A stretch of 64,000 bases of DNA from Pseudomonadota bacterium (GCA_021813805.1 JAKAJL010000003.1:62001-126000), one strand, 5' to 3'; shown: positions 1 to 9,409, counted from the first letter of the stretch. Notes: generated by a model not told the origin, from the sequence alone. A program made the numbers and translations.

Positions 1-1245
1 CCGATCCTGCCGCGCGCCCGCGTGAGCCGCACCATGGGCAAATTGTCGAGCCTCGATTTCGGGCGCGGCTGCCCGTATCAATGCTCCTTTTGCACCATCA
101 TCAATGTGCAGGGCCGCAAAAGCCGGTTCCGCAACGCCGACGATCTTGAACGCATCCTGCGCGAGAACCAGGCGCAGGGCGTAAACCGCTTCTTCATCAC
201 CGACGACAATTTCGCCCGCAACGCGCAATGGGAGCAACTCTTCGACCGCATCATCAAGCTGCGCGAAGAGGAAGGCATGTTCTTCGGCTTCACCATCCAG
301 GTCGATACGCTCTGCCATAAGATCCCGAATTTCATCGAGAAGGCGACGCGCGCCGGCGCCAACCGGGTCTTCATCGGGCTGGAGAACATCAACCCCGACA
401 ATCTGATCGAGGCGAAGAAGCGCCAGAACAAGATCACCGAATATCGCGCCATGCTGCAGAAATGGCGCGAGCACGGCGCCCACACCGCCGCCGGCTACAT
501 TCTGGGCTTTCCCGCCGACACCAAGGAAAGCATTTTGCGCGACATCGAGATCATCAAGCGGGAGTTGCCGCTCGACATTCTCGAATTCTTCTTCCTCACC
601 CCCCTGCCCGGCTCGGAGGACCACCAGCGCCTGCTCGCCAAGGGCGTGTGGATGGACCCCGACCTCAACAAATACGATCTCAACCATCGCGTCACCCATC
701 ATGCGAAAATGTCTGACGCCGAATGGGAGGACGCCTATCGTTCCGCCTGGGCCGCGTATTACACCGACGACCATATGAAGACGGTTTTGCGGCGCTCCGC
801 CGTCCATGGGCTGCGTGGGATCAAGTCTTTGCGCTCAAAGCTTCTGATGTTCCACATCATGATCAAATATGAGGGCGTCCATCCGCTCGAAGGCGGCGCC
901 TTACGGCTGAAATTCCGCAAAGACCGCCGCCCCGGCATGAAGCTGGAGAGTCCTTTTGTTTTCTATCCGCGTTATGCGTTCAAGACGCTGCGCAACGCCC
1001 TGGGCTATTGGCTGACCATCCGCAAATTCGACCGCTTCATGAAGGAAGCCGTCGAGGCGCCGGATCGCGAGGCTTATACCGACAGGGCGGTCGCGCCGCA
1101 GAGCGCCGAGGACTTCGAGGACATGGCGCTCTACCACGCCACGACCGGCGGCGAAGCCGCGCTGGCGCGCAAAAAACGCGACGAGGCGATCCGCAAGGGC
1201 GCGGCGCAAAAGCCTGCCGATGTGATCGCCCCGGCGGCCGAATGA
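1..1245 (+). CDS. Radical SAM protein, 3' part (5' end outside window)
   Basis: The reading frame is open to the first base, so the gene begins upstream and only its last 414 codons are seen. The radical SAM cluster motif CPYQCSFC lies at bases 70-93 (cysteines spaced C-x3-C-x2-C), binding the 4Fe-4S cluster that cleaves S-adenosylmethionine. Further TIM-barrel signatures follow, such as FIGLENINPDN and AAGYILGFPADT. The motif is normally preceded by a cobalamin-binding domain in related proteins, and that domain would lie outside the window. A GTG at 22 could be taken as a start but would leave no N-terminal domain. The C-terminal 100 residues are charged and of unknown role. The substrate cannot be named. 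The stop overlaps the start of the following cupin gene (ATGA), so the two are probably co-translated. Confidence 0.85.
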   Translation, partial: PILPRARVSRTMGKLSSLDFGRGCPYQCSFCTIINVQGRKSRFRNADDLERILRENQAQGVNRFFITDDNFARNAQWEQLFDRIIKLREEEGMFFGFTIQVDTLCHKIPNFIEKATRAGANRVFIGLENINPDNLIEAKKRQNKITEYRAMLQKWREHGAHTAAGYILGFPADTKESILRDIEIIKRELPLDILEFFFLTPLPGSEDHQRLLAKGVWMDPDLNKYDLNHRVTHHAKMSDAEWEDAYRSAWAAYYTDDHMKTVLRRSAVHGLRGIKSLRSKLLMFHIMIKYEGVHPLEGGALRLKFRKDRRPGMKLESPFVFYPRYAFKTLRNALGYWLTIRKFDRFMKEAVEAPDREAYTDRAVAPQSAEDFEDMALYHATTGGEAALARKKRDEAIRKGAAQKPADVIAPAAE

Positions 1246-1673
1246 TCGATCTGCGCGATCCCGCGCTTCCGGCCGGAGCCGTGCGGGAGGCGCTGGGCCT
1301 CGCGCCGCATCCTGAAGGCGGCGCTTTTCGCGAAATCTGGCGCGACGCGCCGAAAAACGGCGGACGCGGCGCCGCGACCAGTATTTTCTTCCTGCTCGAA
1401 GCCGGCGAGCGGTCGCATTGGCATCGCGTGGACGCCGCCGAATTGTGGATCTGGCAGGCCGGCGCACCGCTGCTGTTGGAAATCGGCGACGGGCGGCAAA
1501 TCCGCCTCGGCCCGAACCTTTCCGCCGGCGAGACTTTCCAGGGCGTCGTTCCCGCAGGCGTTTGGCAGGCGGCTAAAAGCCTCGGCGGTTGGACGCTGGT
1601 TTCCTGCGTGGTTGCGCCGGCCTTCCAGTTTTCAGGCTTCGAGCTCGCGCCGCCTGGCTGGGCGCCGGCTTAA
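1242..1673 (+). CDS. Cupin_5 (DUF985) family protein
   Basis: A 143-residue single-domain protein whose start ATG overlaps the stop of the radical SAM gene by four bases. The sequence matches the DUF985/cupin_5 family: an N-terminal LGLAPHPEGGAFREIW block, then SIFFLLEAGERSHWHRVDAAELW with the histidines and acidic residue that usually line the barrel, and a C-terminal block ending in VVAPAFQFSGFEL. These proteins are small beta barrels related to RmlC-like sugar epimerases, but most have no assigned reaction. Length and motif order are normal for the family. Co-translation with a radical SAM enzyme suggests a shared metabolic role, which is inference only. Confidence 0.85.
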   Translation: MIDLRDPALPAGAVREALGLAPHPEGGAFREIWRDAPKNGGRGAATSIFFLLEAGERSHWHRVDAAELWIWQAGAPLLLEIGDGRQIRLGPNLSAGETFQGVVPAGVWQAAKSLGGWTLVSCVVAPAFQFSGFELAPPGWAPA

Positions 1674-1879
1674 GGATCCTGCGTTTACGATGATCTTATG
1701 GGAACATCGGATCACAGTGAAAGCAGCTTAATCGACAAAATCGGGATCAAGCCAGGTTGACTGAACCGTCACCGTAATCGTGCAAGGACGAAAGACACGA
1801 ATCTCGCAGCGTCGGGATATTTTATTTTCATGTTGATCCTTCGACGCAGGACCCGTAGTTTGGACTAGGAGGGTTCTAT

Positions 1880-2107
1880 ATGTCTACATCGACTGGCTAT
1901 ATCAGTGCATGTTTGGACTGCTCTGGATGCAAAAAATCATTTTCGGTTGCTGCAGCCGTTGGGAAAGGAATCGAGAAGCTTCCCGATCCGTTTGCCGCAC
2001 AATGTCCATACTACGACGAGAAAAAAATTTACAAAAGGGCCAACGTCTATTATCGAGCTAGTGTCGTGCCGGCTTACGATGAAAGAGAGAAAGAATTTCT
2101 TACCTGA
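1880..2107 (+). CDS. Small cysteine-rich hypothetical protein in a low-GC patch
   Basis: A 75-residue protein preceded by a strong ribosome binding site (AGGAGG, 1868-1873, about six bases before the ATG). It has C11-x2-C14-x2-C17 near the N-terminus and a further Cys42-Pro, a spacing that could bind zinc or an iron-sulfur cluster. The base composition of about 1680-2140 is clearly poorer in G+C than all neighbours, with A/T-rich codons (AAA, TAT, ATT), which suggests acquired DNA. A shifted frame at 1905-2114 is also open but has no ribosome binding site. I do not recognise the family. The gene stands alone, followed by the convergent peptidase gene. Confidence 0.55.
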   Translation: MSTSTGYISACLDCSGCKKSFSVAAAVGKGIEKLPDPFAAQCPYYDEKKIYKRANVYYRASVVPAYDEREKEFLT

Positions 2108-2150
2108 ACAATAATTAACAAGGCGGATTATACGCTTCATCGTCGCCCGC

Positions 2151-3041
2151 CTAATTCGGCCGCGCGAACGTATTGCAATCGGCGACCTTCCCCGATTTCA
2201 GGCCGCGCTCCAGCCATTGCACGCGCTGGGCCGAGGAGCCGTGGGTGAAGGAATCCGGCACGGCGTAGCCCTGAGCCGCCTTTTGCAAGCGGTCGTCGCC
2301 GATGGCCTGGGCGGTGCGGATCGCCTTTTCGATGTCGCCCGGCTCGATGACCTGCCATTTCTCGTTGGCGTTGGCAGCCCAGACGCCGGCGAAACAGTCC
2401 GCCTGCAACTCGATGCGCACGGAAATCGCATTGGCCCTGGCGCCGCCGGCGGCTCTTTGCGCGGCCTGGGCCTTGGGCAGAATGCCGAGCAAGTCCTGGA
2501 TATGGTGGCCCATTTCATGGGAGATCACATAGGCGTAAGCGAAATCGCCGCCGCCGCCATATTTGTTCTTCATGTCGCGGAAGAACGACGTGTCGAGATA
2601 GATTTTCTTGTCGAGCGGGCAGTAGAACGGCCCCATCGCCGCGCGCGCCGCGCCGCAGGCCGAGCGGGTCGCGCCGTTGAACAGGACGACGGGGGCCGGC
2701 GTGAACCGCACGCCGGTCTGGGCGGGCAGCACGTCCTTCCAGACATCCTCGTTCTCGGCAAGCACCGCGGCGACGAAGCGTCCGACCTGATCCTTGGGCG
2801 CGCCGATCGGGCGGCCTGGGGCGGAAGCCTGCTGCTGCTGTGCCCGGTGGCTCATCTGGCTGACCATTTCGGCGCCGCCGATCAGCACGCGCGGGTCGAT
2901 GCCGAAGGCGTAGCCGAGCAGGCCGAGGACGATCATCGCGCCAAGGCCAAGCTGGCCCGACGATCCGCCGCCGGCCATCATCGGGCCGTCGCCGCGACGG
3001 TCCTCGATATTGTCGGACTGGCGAAAATCTTCCCATCTCAT
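2151..3041 (-). CDS. ypfJ: Neutral zinc metallopeptidase, YpfJ family
   Basis: A 296-residue membrane-anchored protein. The N-terminus MRWEDFRQSDNIEDRRG is the hallmark of the YpfJ/zinc metallopeptidase family, followed by a glycine-rich stretch and one hydrophobic segment at about residues 30-50. The zinc-binding motif HEMGHH lies near residue 170, and the downstream ELQADCFAG segment carries the third metal ligand expected for this clan. Length is typical for the family (about 290). The substrate is not known for any member with certainty. The gene is single, convergent with the small gene before it, and separated from the Imm74-like gene by about 120 bases. Confidence 0.9.
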   Translation of the reverse strand: MRWEDFRQSDNIEDRRGDGPMMAGGGSSGQLGLGAMIVLGLLGYAFGIDPRVLIGGAEMVSQMSHRAQQQQASAPGRPIGAPKDQVGRFVAAVLAENEDVWKDVLPAQTGVRFTPAPVVLFNGATRSACGAARAAMGPFYCPLDKKIYLDTSFFRDMKNKYGGGGDFAYAYVISHEMGHHIQDLLGILPKAQAAQRAAGGARANAISVRIELQADCFAGVWAANANEKWQVIEPGDIEKAIRTAQAIGDDRLQKAAQGYAVPDSFTHGSSAQRVQWLERGLKSGKVADCNTFARPN

Positions 3042-3162
3042 CGCAATTGGCCTCCGCGCAAACGCGCGCGTCTTTTAGCAGCCTGCGCCCCAGCTGGGGA
3101 AGCCTCGGCCATCCGCGCCGCGAGCGGTTGGCGCATGCCAGAGCGAGCGCAACAAACTCCAG

Positions 3163-3432
3163 TTACTCATAAGCAACGTCGAGTCCAAGGCGCTCGAAAG
3201 CATCGTCTATGGCTTCGAGGATTTTCTGCAGTTCGCGCATCTCGATCTCGGTCCCGTCGTCGGGCGGGTCCCAGCAGACGAGATCGTCGAGGATGACGAT
3301 GAAATCGGCCGCCTCTTCGCAGCCCGGGGGCGGCGGCCCCGGCAGAATGGTGCGGACGCGGCCCCGCCAGGAGACGCGAATCCCGCCCTCGGTCAGCTCC
3401 ACTTCCGGCCTGTCGCCCCGCGTCCTGCCCAT
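3163..3432 (-). CDS. Imm74-like small protein
   Basis: An 89-residue protein. I chose the ATG at 3432 because GGAGG lies six bases before it; an in-frame ATG at 3456 overlaps the mutY stop (ATGA) and would give 97 residues. The pattern VELTEGGIRVSWRGR, then DFIVILDDLVCWDPP and a C-terminal acidic helix resembles the Imm74 family of predicted polymorphic-toxin immunity proteins, whose members show a similar W-x-PP block after a beta strand. No toxin gene is nearby. It is cotranscribed with mutY. The family call is from memory of the pattern; the function here is open and may be housekeeping rather than immunity. Confidence 0.6.
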   Translation of the reverse strand: MGRTRGDRPEVELTEGGIRVSWRGRVRTILPGPPPPGCEEAADFIVILDDLVCWDPPDDGTEIEMRELQKILEAIDDAFERLGLDVAYE

Positions 3433-3452
3433 GTCCGCCTCCGGTCCTCGCA

Positions 3453-4538
3453 TCATGGACCGATCCGCGCGTCAGGCAAGACGCCCCGCGCAAGAAATTT
3501 CTCCGCCCGCGCCTCCGCCTTGCGCATCACGCTGGGCAGGGCCGCGGCCGCCATCTCTTCAGGCCCGCGCCAGCGCCCGCCCCGCGGGGCCTGGGTCCCG
3601 CGGGGCGCCACGCCCACGAAAACCGCAAGTTTCAACGCGAAATGGGTGAAAACATGGTCGATCTCTCCGGCGAACGCCAGGTCCACGCCGCAAAGTGGCT
3701 CCGAAGGCTGCTCGGCCAGCGTCTCACCCCAGTCCGTGCCGAAAAATTCCTCCATGCCGCCGAGCAGGCCGCGCGGCGGGCGGGTGCGGGTTAGCACGGC
3801 GCCGTCGGCGCGACGGAGGTAAAAAACCGCGCCGCGCCGCAAGGGCCGCGGCTTTCTCGCCGCCCGGCGCGGAAAATTTTCGGCCGCGTCGCGTTTTCGC
3901 GCCGCGCAATCCCCACTCAGGGGACACAAAACGCAAGCCGGACGGCGCGGCGTGCAGACGGTCGCGCCAAGGTCCATCATCGCCTGGGCGAAATCGCCCG
4001 GTCTTTTCCGAGGCGCAATCTCCGCGACCAGGCCGGGAATCGCCTTTTTGGCCTCTGGAAACGGTGTCTCCAGCGCACGCAGTCGCGCCATCACCCGTTC
4101 GACATTGCCATCGACCACAATCGCGGGCCGGTCAAAGGCGATCGCCGCGATGGCTGCCGCCGTATAGGGTCCGACGCCGGGCAGACGGCGCAACCCGGCT
4201 TCATCGGAGGGAAAAATTCCCCCATGTTCGGCGGCGACTTTGCGCGCGCAGGCGTAAAGATTACGGGCGCGCGAATAATAGCCGAGCCCCGCCCAAGCTT
4301 GCATCACGGCCTCGGCTGGCGCCTGGGCCAGATTATTGACGCCGGGCCAAAGCTTGATGAATTTATCGAAATAAGCCCGGACCGCGGCGACCGTGGTTTG
4401 CTGAAGCATGACTTCGGACAGCCAGACCGCGTAAGGATCGGGCTTTTCGCCCGGCCGCGCGCGCCAGGGCAGGTCGCGGCGATGGCGGTCATACCAGCCA
4501 AGCAGTTTGGCGTCGATTTCCGTCTTGCTTTTGCTCAT
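3453..4538 (-). CDS. mutY: A/G-specific adenine DNA glycosylase MutY
   Basis: A 361-residue base-excision repair enzyme that removes adenine mispaired with 8-oxoguanine. Visible features in order are the WLSEVMLQQTTV segment with the catalytic glutamate, the helix-hairpin-helix LPGVGPYTAAAI, the catalytic aspartate region VDGNVERVMARL, and the 4Fe-4S loop CTPRRPACVLCPLSGDC (C-x6-C-x2-C-x5-C). A C-terminal NUDIX-like 8-oxoG recognition domain follows (GLLGGMEEFFGTDW). The start at 4538 (MSKSKTE) is preceded by GGAAGGA; an upstream in-frame start at 4568 is possible. The gene is divergent from the dciA-like gene, as in many alphaproteobacteria. Confidence 0.95.
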   Translation of the reverse strand: MSKSKTEIDAKLLGWYDRHRRDLPWRARPGEKPDPYAVWLSEVMLQQTTVAAVRAYFDKFIKLWPGVNNLAQAPAEAVMQAWAGLGYYSRARNLYACARKVAAEHGGIFPSDEAGLRRLPGVGPYTAAAIAAIAFDRPAIVVDGNVERVMARLRALETPFPEAKKAIPGLVAEIAPRKRPGDFAQAMMDLGATVCTPRRPACVLCPLSGDCAARKRDAAENFPRRAARKPRPLRRGAVFYLRRADGAVLTRTRPPRGLLGGMEEFFGTDWGETLAEQPSEPLCGVDLAFAGEIDHVFTHFALKLAVFVGVAPRGTQAPRGGRWRGPEEMAAAALPSVMRKAEARAEKFLARGVLPDARIGP

Positions 4539-4627
4539 CGTCCTTCCACAATGGCTGAGCCGGTTCACTTTGAGAACCGGCCAGGAGCGAACGACGCCGA
4601 GCTTATGCGAGGGACTCCAACAAAAAA

Positions 4628-5137
4628 ATGCCGCCGAACCCGAAAAAATCCCGCCCGCTTCCGCTCGCCGACCTTGTCGGCGGCGCGGTGGACCCGGTTC
4701 TGGCCAGGCTCGGCTTCAGCGAGTCGGGCCTCATTCTGCACTGGGACGACGTTGTCGGCGAGCGAATCGCCGGCGGCTGCGAGCCGATCAAGCTGCAATG
4801 GCCGCCGCGTCCCGCCAAGCGCGCCGACGATTCCGCGATCGAGCCGGCGACTTTGGTCCTGCGCGTCTCCGGCGCCATGGCGCTCGACATCCAGCATGAG
4901 GCGCCTCAGCTCATCGCCCGGGTCAACGCCCATCTCGGCTGGCGCGCGGTCGGCAGGATCGCGATTCGCCAGGGCCCGCTGACCCGCGCCGCCACACCTC
5001 GCCGTCACCCCCCGCCCGATCCGCAGGCCCTCGCCCGCGCGGAACAGGCCGTGGCCGGCGTCGAGGACGAAACTTTGCGCAAGGCGTTGACGGCCCTGGG
5101 CGCCAGGGCGTTGCGAGGACCGGCGGGCAAGGCTTGA
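4628..5137 (+). CDS. DUF721 / DciA-like protein
   Basis: A 169-residue protein of the DUF721 family. The conserved core is the block LADLVGGAVDPVLARLGF, then LILHWDDVVGERIAGGCEPIKL, and a strand-rich stretch ATLVLRVSGAMALDIQHEAPQLIARVNAHLGWRAV cut here only for description. DUF721 proteins include DciA, which loads the replicative helicase DnaB in bacteria without DnaC. Alphaproteobacterial versions are longer, with a basic proline-rich linker, as here after residue 115. The position between mutY and dsbA is a conserved alphaproteobacterial arrangement. The role in helicase loading is family knowledge, not visible in the sequence. Confidence 0.85.
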   Translation: MPPNPKKSRPLPLADLVGGAVDPVLARLGFSESGLILHWDDVVGERIAGGCEPIKLQWPPRPAKRADDSAIEPATLVLRVSGAMALDIQHEAPQLIARVNAHLGWRAVGRIAIRQGPLTRAATPRRHPPPDPQALARAEQAVAGVEDETLRKALTALGARALRGPAGKA

Positions 5138-5259
5138 ACGCCAAGTCCTCACGCCAAGTCCTGACGCCAAGCCCTTGTGCATCGCGGCAGGGCGGCTTTG
5201 CGACTCAGCCCCGCAAAGTATATGAAGGTCGCGTCCTTTTACCCAGGCAGGTTCGCTCC

Positions 5260-5943
5260 ATGTCCATTTTTCGCTCCGGCGCGACGCGCCGTCACATGCT
5301 CGGCCTTGGCGCCGCTTTTACGCTCGTCCCCGCCCTCGGCCCCATGGCCGCCCGCGCCCAGCAGGCCGCCGGTCCGAATGCGGCGGGCGCCGGCAAATTT
5401 TCGACAGAGCTGCTGATGGCCTCGCCGCCCCTGCCCGACGTCTGGCTCGGTGACCCCAAGGCTCCGGTGACGATCATCGAATACGCCTCGATGACCTGCG
5501 GCCATTGCGCGCGTTTCGAAACGGAAGTCTTTCCGGTCCTGAAAAAGAATTACATCGACACGGGAAAGGTGCGCTACGCGATGCGCGAATTCCCGCTCGA
5601 CCCGCTGGCCGCCGCCGCCGCCATGCTGGCGCGCTGCTCGGGCGACAAGCGCGAGGCGATGATCGAGCTTCTGTTCGCGCAGCAGCCACATTGGGCTTAT
5701 GTCGACAAGCCGCTGGAGGCCTTGCGCGACGTGGTCAAGCAGACCGGCATGGGTCAGAAGGAGTTCGACGCCTGTCTCAACGATCAGGCCTTGTTCAACA
5801 AGATCGACCAGATGCGCAACGACGCCGCGCAAAAATTCGGCATCGACGCCACGCCGACCTTCTTCATCAACGGCGACAAGAAGTCCGGCGAAATTCCCGC
5901 CGATGCGCTCGACAAGGTGCTCGAACCCTATCTCAAGAAGTGA
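5260..5943 (+). CDS. DsbA-family thiol:disulfide oxidoreductase, TAT-like signal
   Basis: A 227-residue periplasmic thioredoxin-fold protein. I chose ATG 5260 because [19 protein letters not shown] gives a twin-arginine-like signal peptide ending at ARAQQ; the frame is open further upstream without a plausible start. The redox motif is CGHC in the segment [17 protein letters not shown], and the cis-proline region [14 protein letters not shown] follows near the C-terminus. This is the DsbA_4/thioredoxin_4 type common in alphaproteobacteria, where it follows mutY and DUF721. It probably introduces or isomerises disulfides in exported proteins. The gene is seven bases upstream of gcvPA, which suggests shared transcription. 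Confidence 0.9.
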   Translation: MSIFRSGATRRHMLGLGAAFTLVPALGPMAARAQQAAGPNAAGAGKFSTELLMASPPLPDVWLGDPKAPVTIIEYASMTCGHCARFETEVFPVLKKNYIDTGKVRYAMREFPLDPLAAAAAMLARCSGDKREAMIELLFAQQPHWAYVDKPLEALRDVVKQTGMGQKEFDACLNDQALFNKIDQMRNDAAQKFGIDATPTFFINGDKKSGEIPADALDKVLEPYLKK

Positions 5944-5950
5944 AATCGCC

Positions 5951-7297
5951 ATGCGTTACCTTCCGCTCAGCGTCCAGGAGCGCGACGACATGCTGGCGCG
6001 CATCGGCGTGGCCTCGGTCAACGAGCTTTACGCCGACGCGCCGCGCGACGCCCTTCTCACCGCCCCGCTCGACCTGCCGCTGCGCAAGACTGAGCTGGAG
6101 GTCGAGCGCCGCCTTTCGGCGCTGGCGGCGAAAAACGTCGCGGCGAGCGCGGCTCCCTTTTTCGTGGGCGCCGGCGCCTACAAGCATCATGTTCCGGCGA
6201 CGGTGGACCATTTGATCCAGCGTTCGGAATTCCTGACCGCCTATACGCCCTACCAGCCGGAAATTTCGCAGGGCACGCTCCAGGTCCTGTTCGAATTCCA
6301 GACCCAGGTCGCCAATCTGACCGGCATGGAGGTCGCCAACGCCTCGATGTATGACGGCTCGACCTCGACCGCCGAGGCGATCCTGATGGCGCATCGCGTG
6401 ACGCGGCGCGGCAAGGCTCTCCTGTCGGGCGGCCTTCATCCGCATTACGCCGAGACCGCGCGCACCCTCTCCGACATGTCCGAGCACGAGACCGCGGTCC
6501 TGCCGCCCGACCCGCGCGCGACGGAAGACCTGATCGGCGCGCTGGACGACAGCCTGTCCTGCGTCGTTGTGCAGAACCCGGATTTCTTCGGCAATCTGCG
6601 CGACCTTGCGCCCCTCGCCGAAGCTTGCCGCGCCAAGGGCGTGCTGCTGATCGCGGTCGTCACCGAGGTTCTTTCGCTCGGTCTGGTCGAATCGCCCGGC
6701 GCCATGGGCGCCGACATCGTGGTCGGCGAGGGCCAATCGATCGGAAATGGCCTGAATTTCGGCGGGCCTTATCTCGGCCTCTTCGCCACCCGCGACAAAT
6801 ACGTGCGGCAGTCCCCGGGCAGGCTGTGCGGCCGCAGCGTGGACGCCGACGGGCGGCCGGGCTTCGTGCTGACGCTCTCGACCCGCGAACAGCATATCCG
6901 CCGCGAAAAGGCGACCTCGAACATCTGCACCAATTCCGGCCTGTGCGCCCTCGCCTTCTCCATCCATCTGTCGCTGCTCGGCGAAACGGGCCTGAAGCAA
7001 TTGGCGCTGATCAATCACGCCAACGCCGTGGCTCTTGCAGAGGCGCTGGAGAAAACGTCGGGCGTCGAAGTGCTGAACCACGGTTTCTTCAATGAATTCA
7101 CTGTGCGGGTGAAGGGCTCGGCGGCGGATCTGGTCGAGCGCATGGCGGCGCGCGGCGTGCTGGCCGGCGTTCCGGTTTCGCGCCTTCTGCCCAGGGCCGG
7201 GCTCGACGACCTGCTGCTGGTGGCGTCGAGCGAGATCAACACCGACGACGACCGCGCCGCCTTCGTCGCCGCGCTGAAGCAGGAACTGAACGGATGA
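5951..7297 (+). CDS. gcvPA: Glycine dehydrogenase (decarboxylating) subunit 1
   Basis: A 448-residue alpha subunit of the split P protein of the glycine cleavage system. It starts [19 protein letters not shown], typical of the split form. Conserved P-protein blocks are visible: [31 protein letters not shown] and [15 protein letters not shown]. With subunit 2 it decarboxylates glycine using pyridoxal phosphate and transfers the aminomethyl group to lipoyl-GcvH. The lysine that binds the cofactor is in subunit 2. The stop overlaps the start of gcvPB (ATGA), so the two are translationally coupled. gcvT and gcvH are not in this window. The start is seven bases after the dsbA stop. Confidence 0.95.
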   Translation: MRYLPLSVQERDDMLARIGVASVNELYADAPRDALLTAPLDLPLRKTELEVERRLSALAAKNVAASAAPFFVGAGAYKHHVPATVDHLIQRSEFLTAYTPYQPEISQGTLQVLFEFQTQVANLTGMEVANASMYDGSTSTAEAILMAHRVTRRGKALLSGGLHPHYAETARTLSDMSEHETAVLPPDPRATEDLIGALDDSLSCVVVQNPDFFGNLRDLAPLAEACRAKGVLLIAVVTEVLSLGLVESPGAMGADIVVGEGQSIGNGLNFGGPYLGLFATRDKYVRQSPGRLCGRSVDADGRPGFVLTLSTREQHIRREKATSNICTNSGLCALAFSIHLSLLGETGLKQLALINHANAVALAEALEKTSGVEVLNHGFFNEFTVRVKGSAADLVERMAARGVLAGVPVSRLLPRAGLDDLLLVASSEINTDDDRAAFVAALKQELNG

Positions 7298-8844
7298 ACA
7301 GCGAAGGCCGCCCCACCCAGCCGCGCGCCGCGACCCTGCTCGCGCCGCAGACTTTTTCCGGCGCGCGGGCGCTGCAAATCCACGAGGCGCTGATTTTCGA
7401 CATCGGCCGCCAGGATTTCACCGGCGTCGATCTCGACCCGCCCAAAGCGTTCACGCCGCGCCTTGGCGGGCTGGAGCGCAAGAGCGAAATTGGGCTGCCC
7501 GGCCTGTCCGAGCCGGAGGCGATGCGCCATTACGTCAAGCTGTCGCAGAAGAATTACGCCATCGACATGGGGCCTTATCCGCTCGGCTCCTGCACGATGA
7601 AGCACAATCCGCGCCTCAACGAGAAAATGGCGCGGCTGCCCGGTTTCGCGGACATTCACCCGCTCCAGCCGGTTTCGACCGTCCAGGGCGCGCTGGCGCT
7701 GATGGAGGAATTGTCTTTCTGGCTGCTCAAGCTCACCGGCATGGAGGCCGTCGCGCTGACGCCCAAGGCCGGCGCTCATGGCGAAATGTGCGGCATGATG
7801 GCGATCAAGGCCGCCATTGCCGCGCGGGGGGAAGCGGCGACGCGAAAGGTGGTGCTGGCGCCCGAATCGGCCCATGGCACCAATCCGGCGACCGCCGCCG
7901 CGCTCGGCTTTTCCGTGCGCTCCATTCCCGCTGGACCGGACGGCCTGGTCCACCCGGAAGACGTCGCCGCCGCGCTCGGCCCCGATGTCGCGGCGATCAT
8001 GCTGACTAATCCCAACACCTGCGGCTTGTTCGAGCGCGACATCGTCGAAATCGGCCAACTGGTCCATGAGGCCGGTGCTTTCTTCTATTGCGACGGCGCC
8101 AATTTCAACGCCATCGTCGGAAAGGTGCGACCCGGCGATCTCGGCATCGACGCCATGCATATCAATCTGCACAAGACCTTTTCGACGCCCCATGGCGGCG
8201 GCGGTCCGGGCGCCGGGCCGGTGGTTCTGTCCAGCCGGCTGGCGGCTTTCGCGCCTGTGCCTTTCGTGCGGCGCGACGGCGAAAAACTGACCTTGGTCGA
8301 GGAAAGCGAAGGGACGGAGTCTTTCGGGCGCATGGCCGCTTTTCATGGCCAGATGGGCATGTTCGTTCGCGCCGTGTCCTATATCCTGTCCCACGGCGCC
8401 GACGGCCTCGCCAAAGCTTCGGAAGACGCGGTGATCGCGGCCAATTATGTTCGCGTCTGCCTGAACGACCTGTTCTCCTCGCCCTTCGGCGACCGCGTCT
8501 GCATGCACGAGGTTCTGTTCGACGACCGCTGGCTCAAGGACACCGGGATCACGACGCTCGATTTCGCCAAGGCGATGATCGACGAAGGAATCCATCCGAT
8601 GACCATTTATTTCCCGCTGGTGGTCCATGGCGCCATGCTGATCGAGCCGACCGAATCGGAATCGATCGTCTCGCTGACCCTGTTCATCGCCACCTTGAGG
8701 GATCTTGCAATCCGGGCTTTGCGCGGCGAAAGGGAGCGATTCCTGGGCGCGCCGCATTACGCCCCGCGCAAGCGGCTCGACGAGACGGCCGCCGCCCGCA
8801 AGCCGATTTTGCGCTGGACCCCGCCCAAGCCGGTGGAGGCGTGA
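7294..8844 (+). CDS. gcvPB: Glycine dehydrogenase (decarboxylating) subunit 2
   Basis: A 516-residue beta subunit of the split P protein. It carries the pyridoxal phosphate site with the Schiff-base lysine at about residue 294 in the motif [17 protein letters not shown]. Other P-protein signatures are [15 protein letters not shown], the [19 protein letters not shown] block and NPNTCGLFE. It works as a heterotetramer with GcvPA to release CO2 from glycine. It overlaps gcvPA by four bases. Length fits the family (about 480-520). The long open frame on the opposite strand at 7015-9279 is a GC-rich shadow. Confidence 0.95.
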   Translation: MNSEGRPTQPRAATLLAPQTFSGARALQIHEALIFDIGRQDFTGVDLDPPKAFTPRLGGLERKSEIGLPGLSEPEAMRHYVKLSQKNYAIDMGPYPLGSCTMKHNPRLNEKMARLPGFADIHPLQPVSTVQGALALMEELSFWLLKLTGMEAVALTPKAGAHGEMCGMMAIKAAIAARGEAATRKVVLAPESAHGTNPATAAALGFSVRSIPAGPDGLVHPEDVAAALGPDVAAIMLTNPNTCGLFERDIVEIGQLVHEAGAFFYCDGANFNAIVGKVRPGDLGIDAMHINLHKTFSTPHGGGGPGAGPVVLSSRLAAFAPVPFVRRDGEKLTLVEESEGTESFGRMAAFHGQMGMFVRAVSYILSHGADGLAKASEDAVIAANYVRVCLNDLFSSPFGDRVCMHEVLFDDRWLKDTGITTLDFAKAMIDEGIHPMTIYFPLVVHGAMLIEPTESESIVSLTLFIATLRDLAIRALRGERERFLGAPHYAPRKRLDETAAARKPILRWTPPKPVEA

Positions 8845-8865
8845 GCAGACGGGAGGAACGCCGAC

Positions 8866-9189
8866 ATGACCTTCATCGCCATGAACCGTTTTCGCGTCGC
8901 GCGCGGCCGGGAGCAGGAGTTCGAGGAGGTCTGGCGCAACCGCCAGAGCGACCTGCCCGCCATGCCGGGCTTCGTCGTTTTTCATCTGCTGCGCGGCGCA
9001 AGCGACGACGAGGCGACGCTTTTCGTCTCCCACACCGTCTGGGAGACGCGAAAACATTTCGAGGACTGGACCCGCTCCGAAGCCTTCCGGCGCGCCCATT
9101 CCGGCGCCCCCAGAACCCAAGGTCTTTATCTCGGCCCGCCCCATTTCGAAGGTTTTGAGGCCGTCGCCGAAACCCGACGGCCTGGCTGA
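8866..9189 (+). CDS. Antibiotic biosynthesis monooxygenase (ABM) / HmoA-like protein
   Basis: A 107-residue single ABM-domain protein. The beginning MTFIAMNRFRVARGREQEFEEVW and the central MPGFVVFHLLRG plus FVSHTVWETRKHFEDWT are typical of the IsdG/HmoA-like dimeric alpha+beta barrel proteins. Members include heme-degrading monooxygenases and quinol or polyketide oxygenases; a conserved histidine and tryptophan for heme handling cannot be assigned safely here. It lies 21 bases after gcvPB and may be the last gene of that transcript. Its neighbourhood to the metal island that follows makes a heme role attractive but unproven. Confidence 0.75.
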   Translation: MTFIAMNRFRVARGREQEFEEVWRNRQSDLPAMPGFVVFHLLRGASDDEATLFVSHTVWETRKHFEDWTRSEAFRRAHSGAPRTQGLYLGPPHFEGFEAVAETRRPG

Positions 9190-9304
9190 GCGGGGAATCC
9201 CTTGGCATAGCCCGCCTTCACGCGGGCGCGCCGGAACGCGCGACATCACGGAAAACGACTTCGGGGAACAGTTCCGCACCGCGGCTCATGCTAAGGCGGC
9301 GAAG

Positions 9305-9377
9305 CTTACAGGCGGCTGACATCGACCATCAGCGGCTTGTCATTGCGCATGCGGCAATATCCCGCCACTGCCCGCGA
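9305..9377 (+). promoter_or_regulatory. Copy A of the shared island promoter element
   Basis: This stretch upstream of the first PepSY gene resembles copies at about 12202-12274 and 13761-13838. It has the half sites CTTAC (9305-9309) and CTGAC (9316-9320), 11 bases apart, followed by a conserved segment CATCAGCGGC, TGTCATTGCGC and CAATAT, the last a possible -10 box. The period of 11 is typical of OmpR/PhoB-type response regulator sites. Copy A is the most divergent of the three plus-oriented copies. Confidence 0.55.
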
Positions 9378-9409
9378 TCGTAAGCGTGGGGCCACGGAAA
9401 GGGACAATC

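Noticed and set aside
7015-9279. A 754-codon open frame on the minus strand
   Set aside because: It is antisense to gcvPA-gcvPB and has the Arg/Gly/His-rich make-up of GC-rich shadow frames; gcvP motifs on the plus strand are clear.
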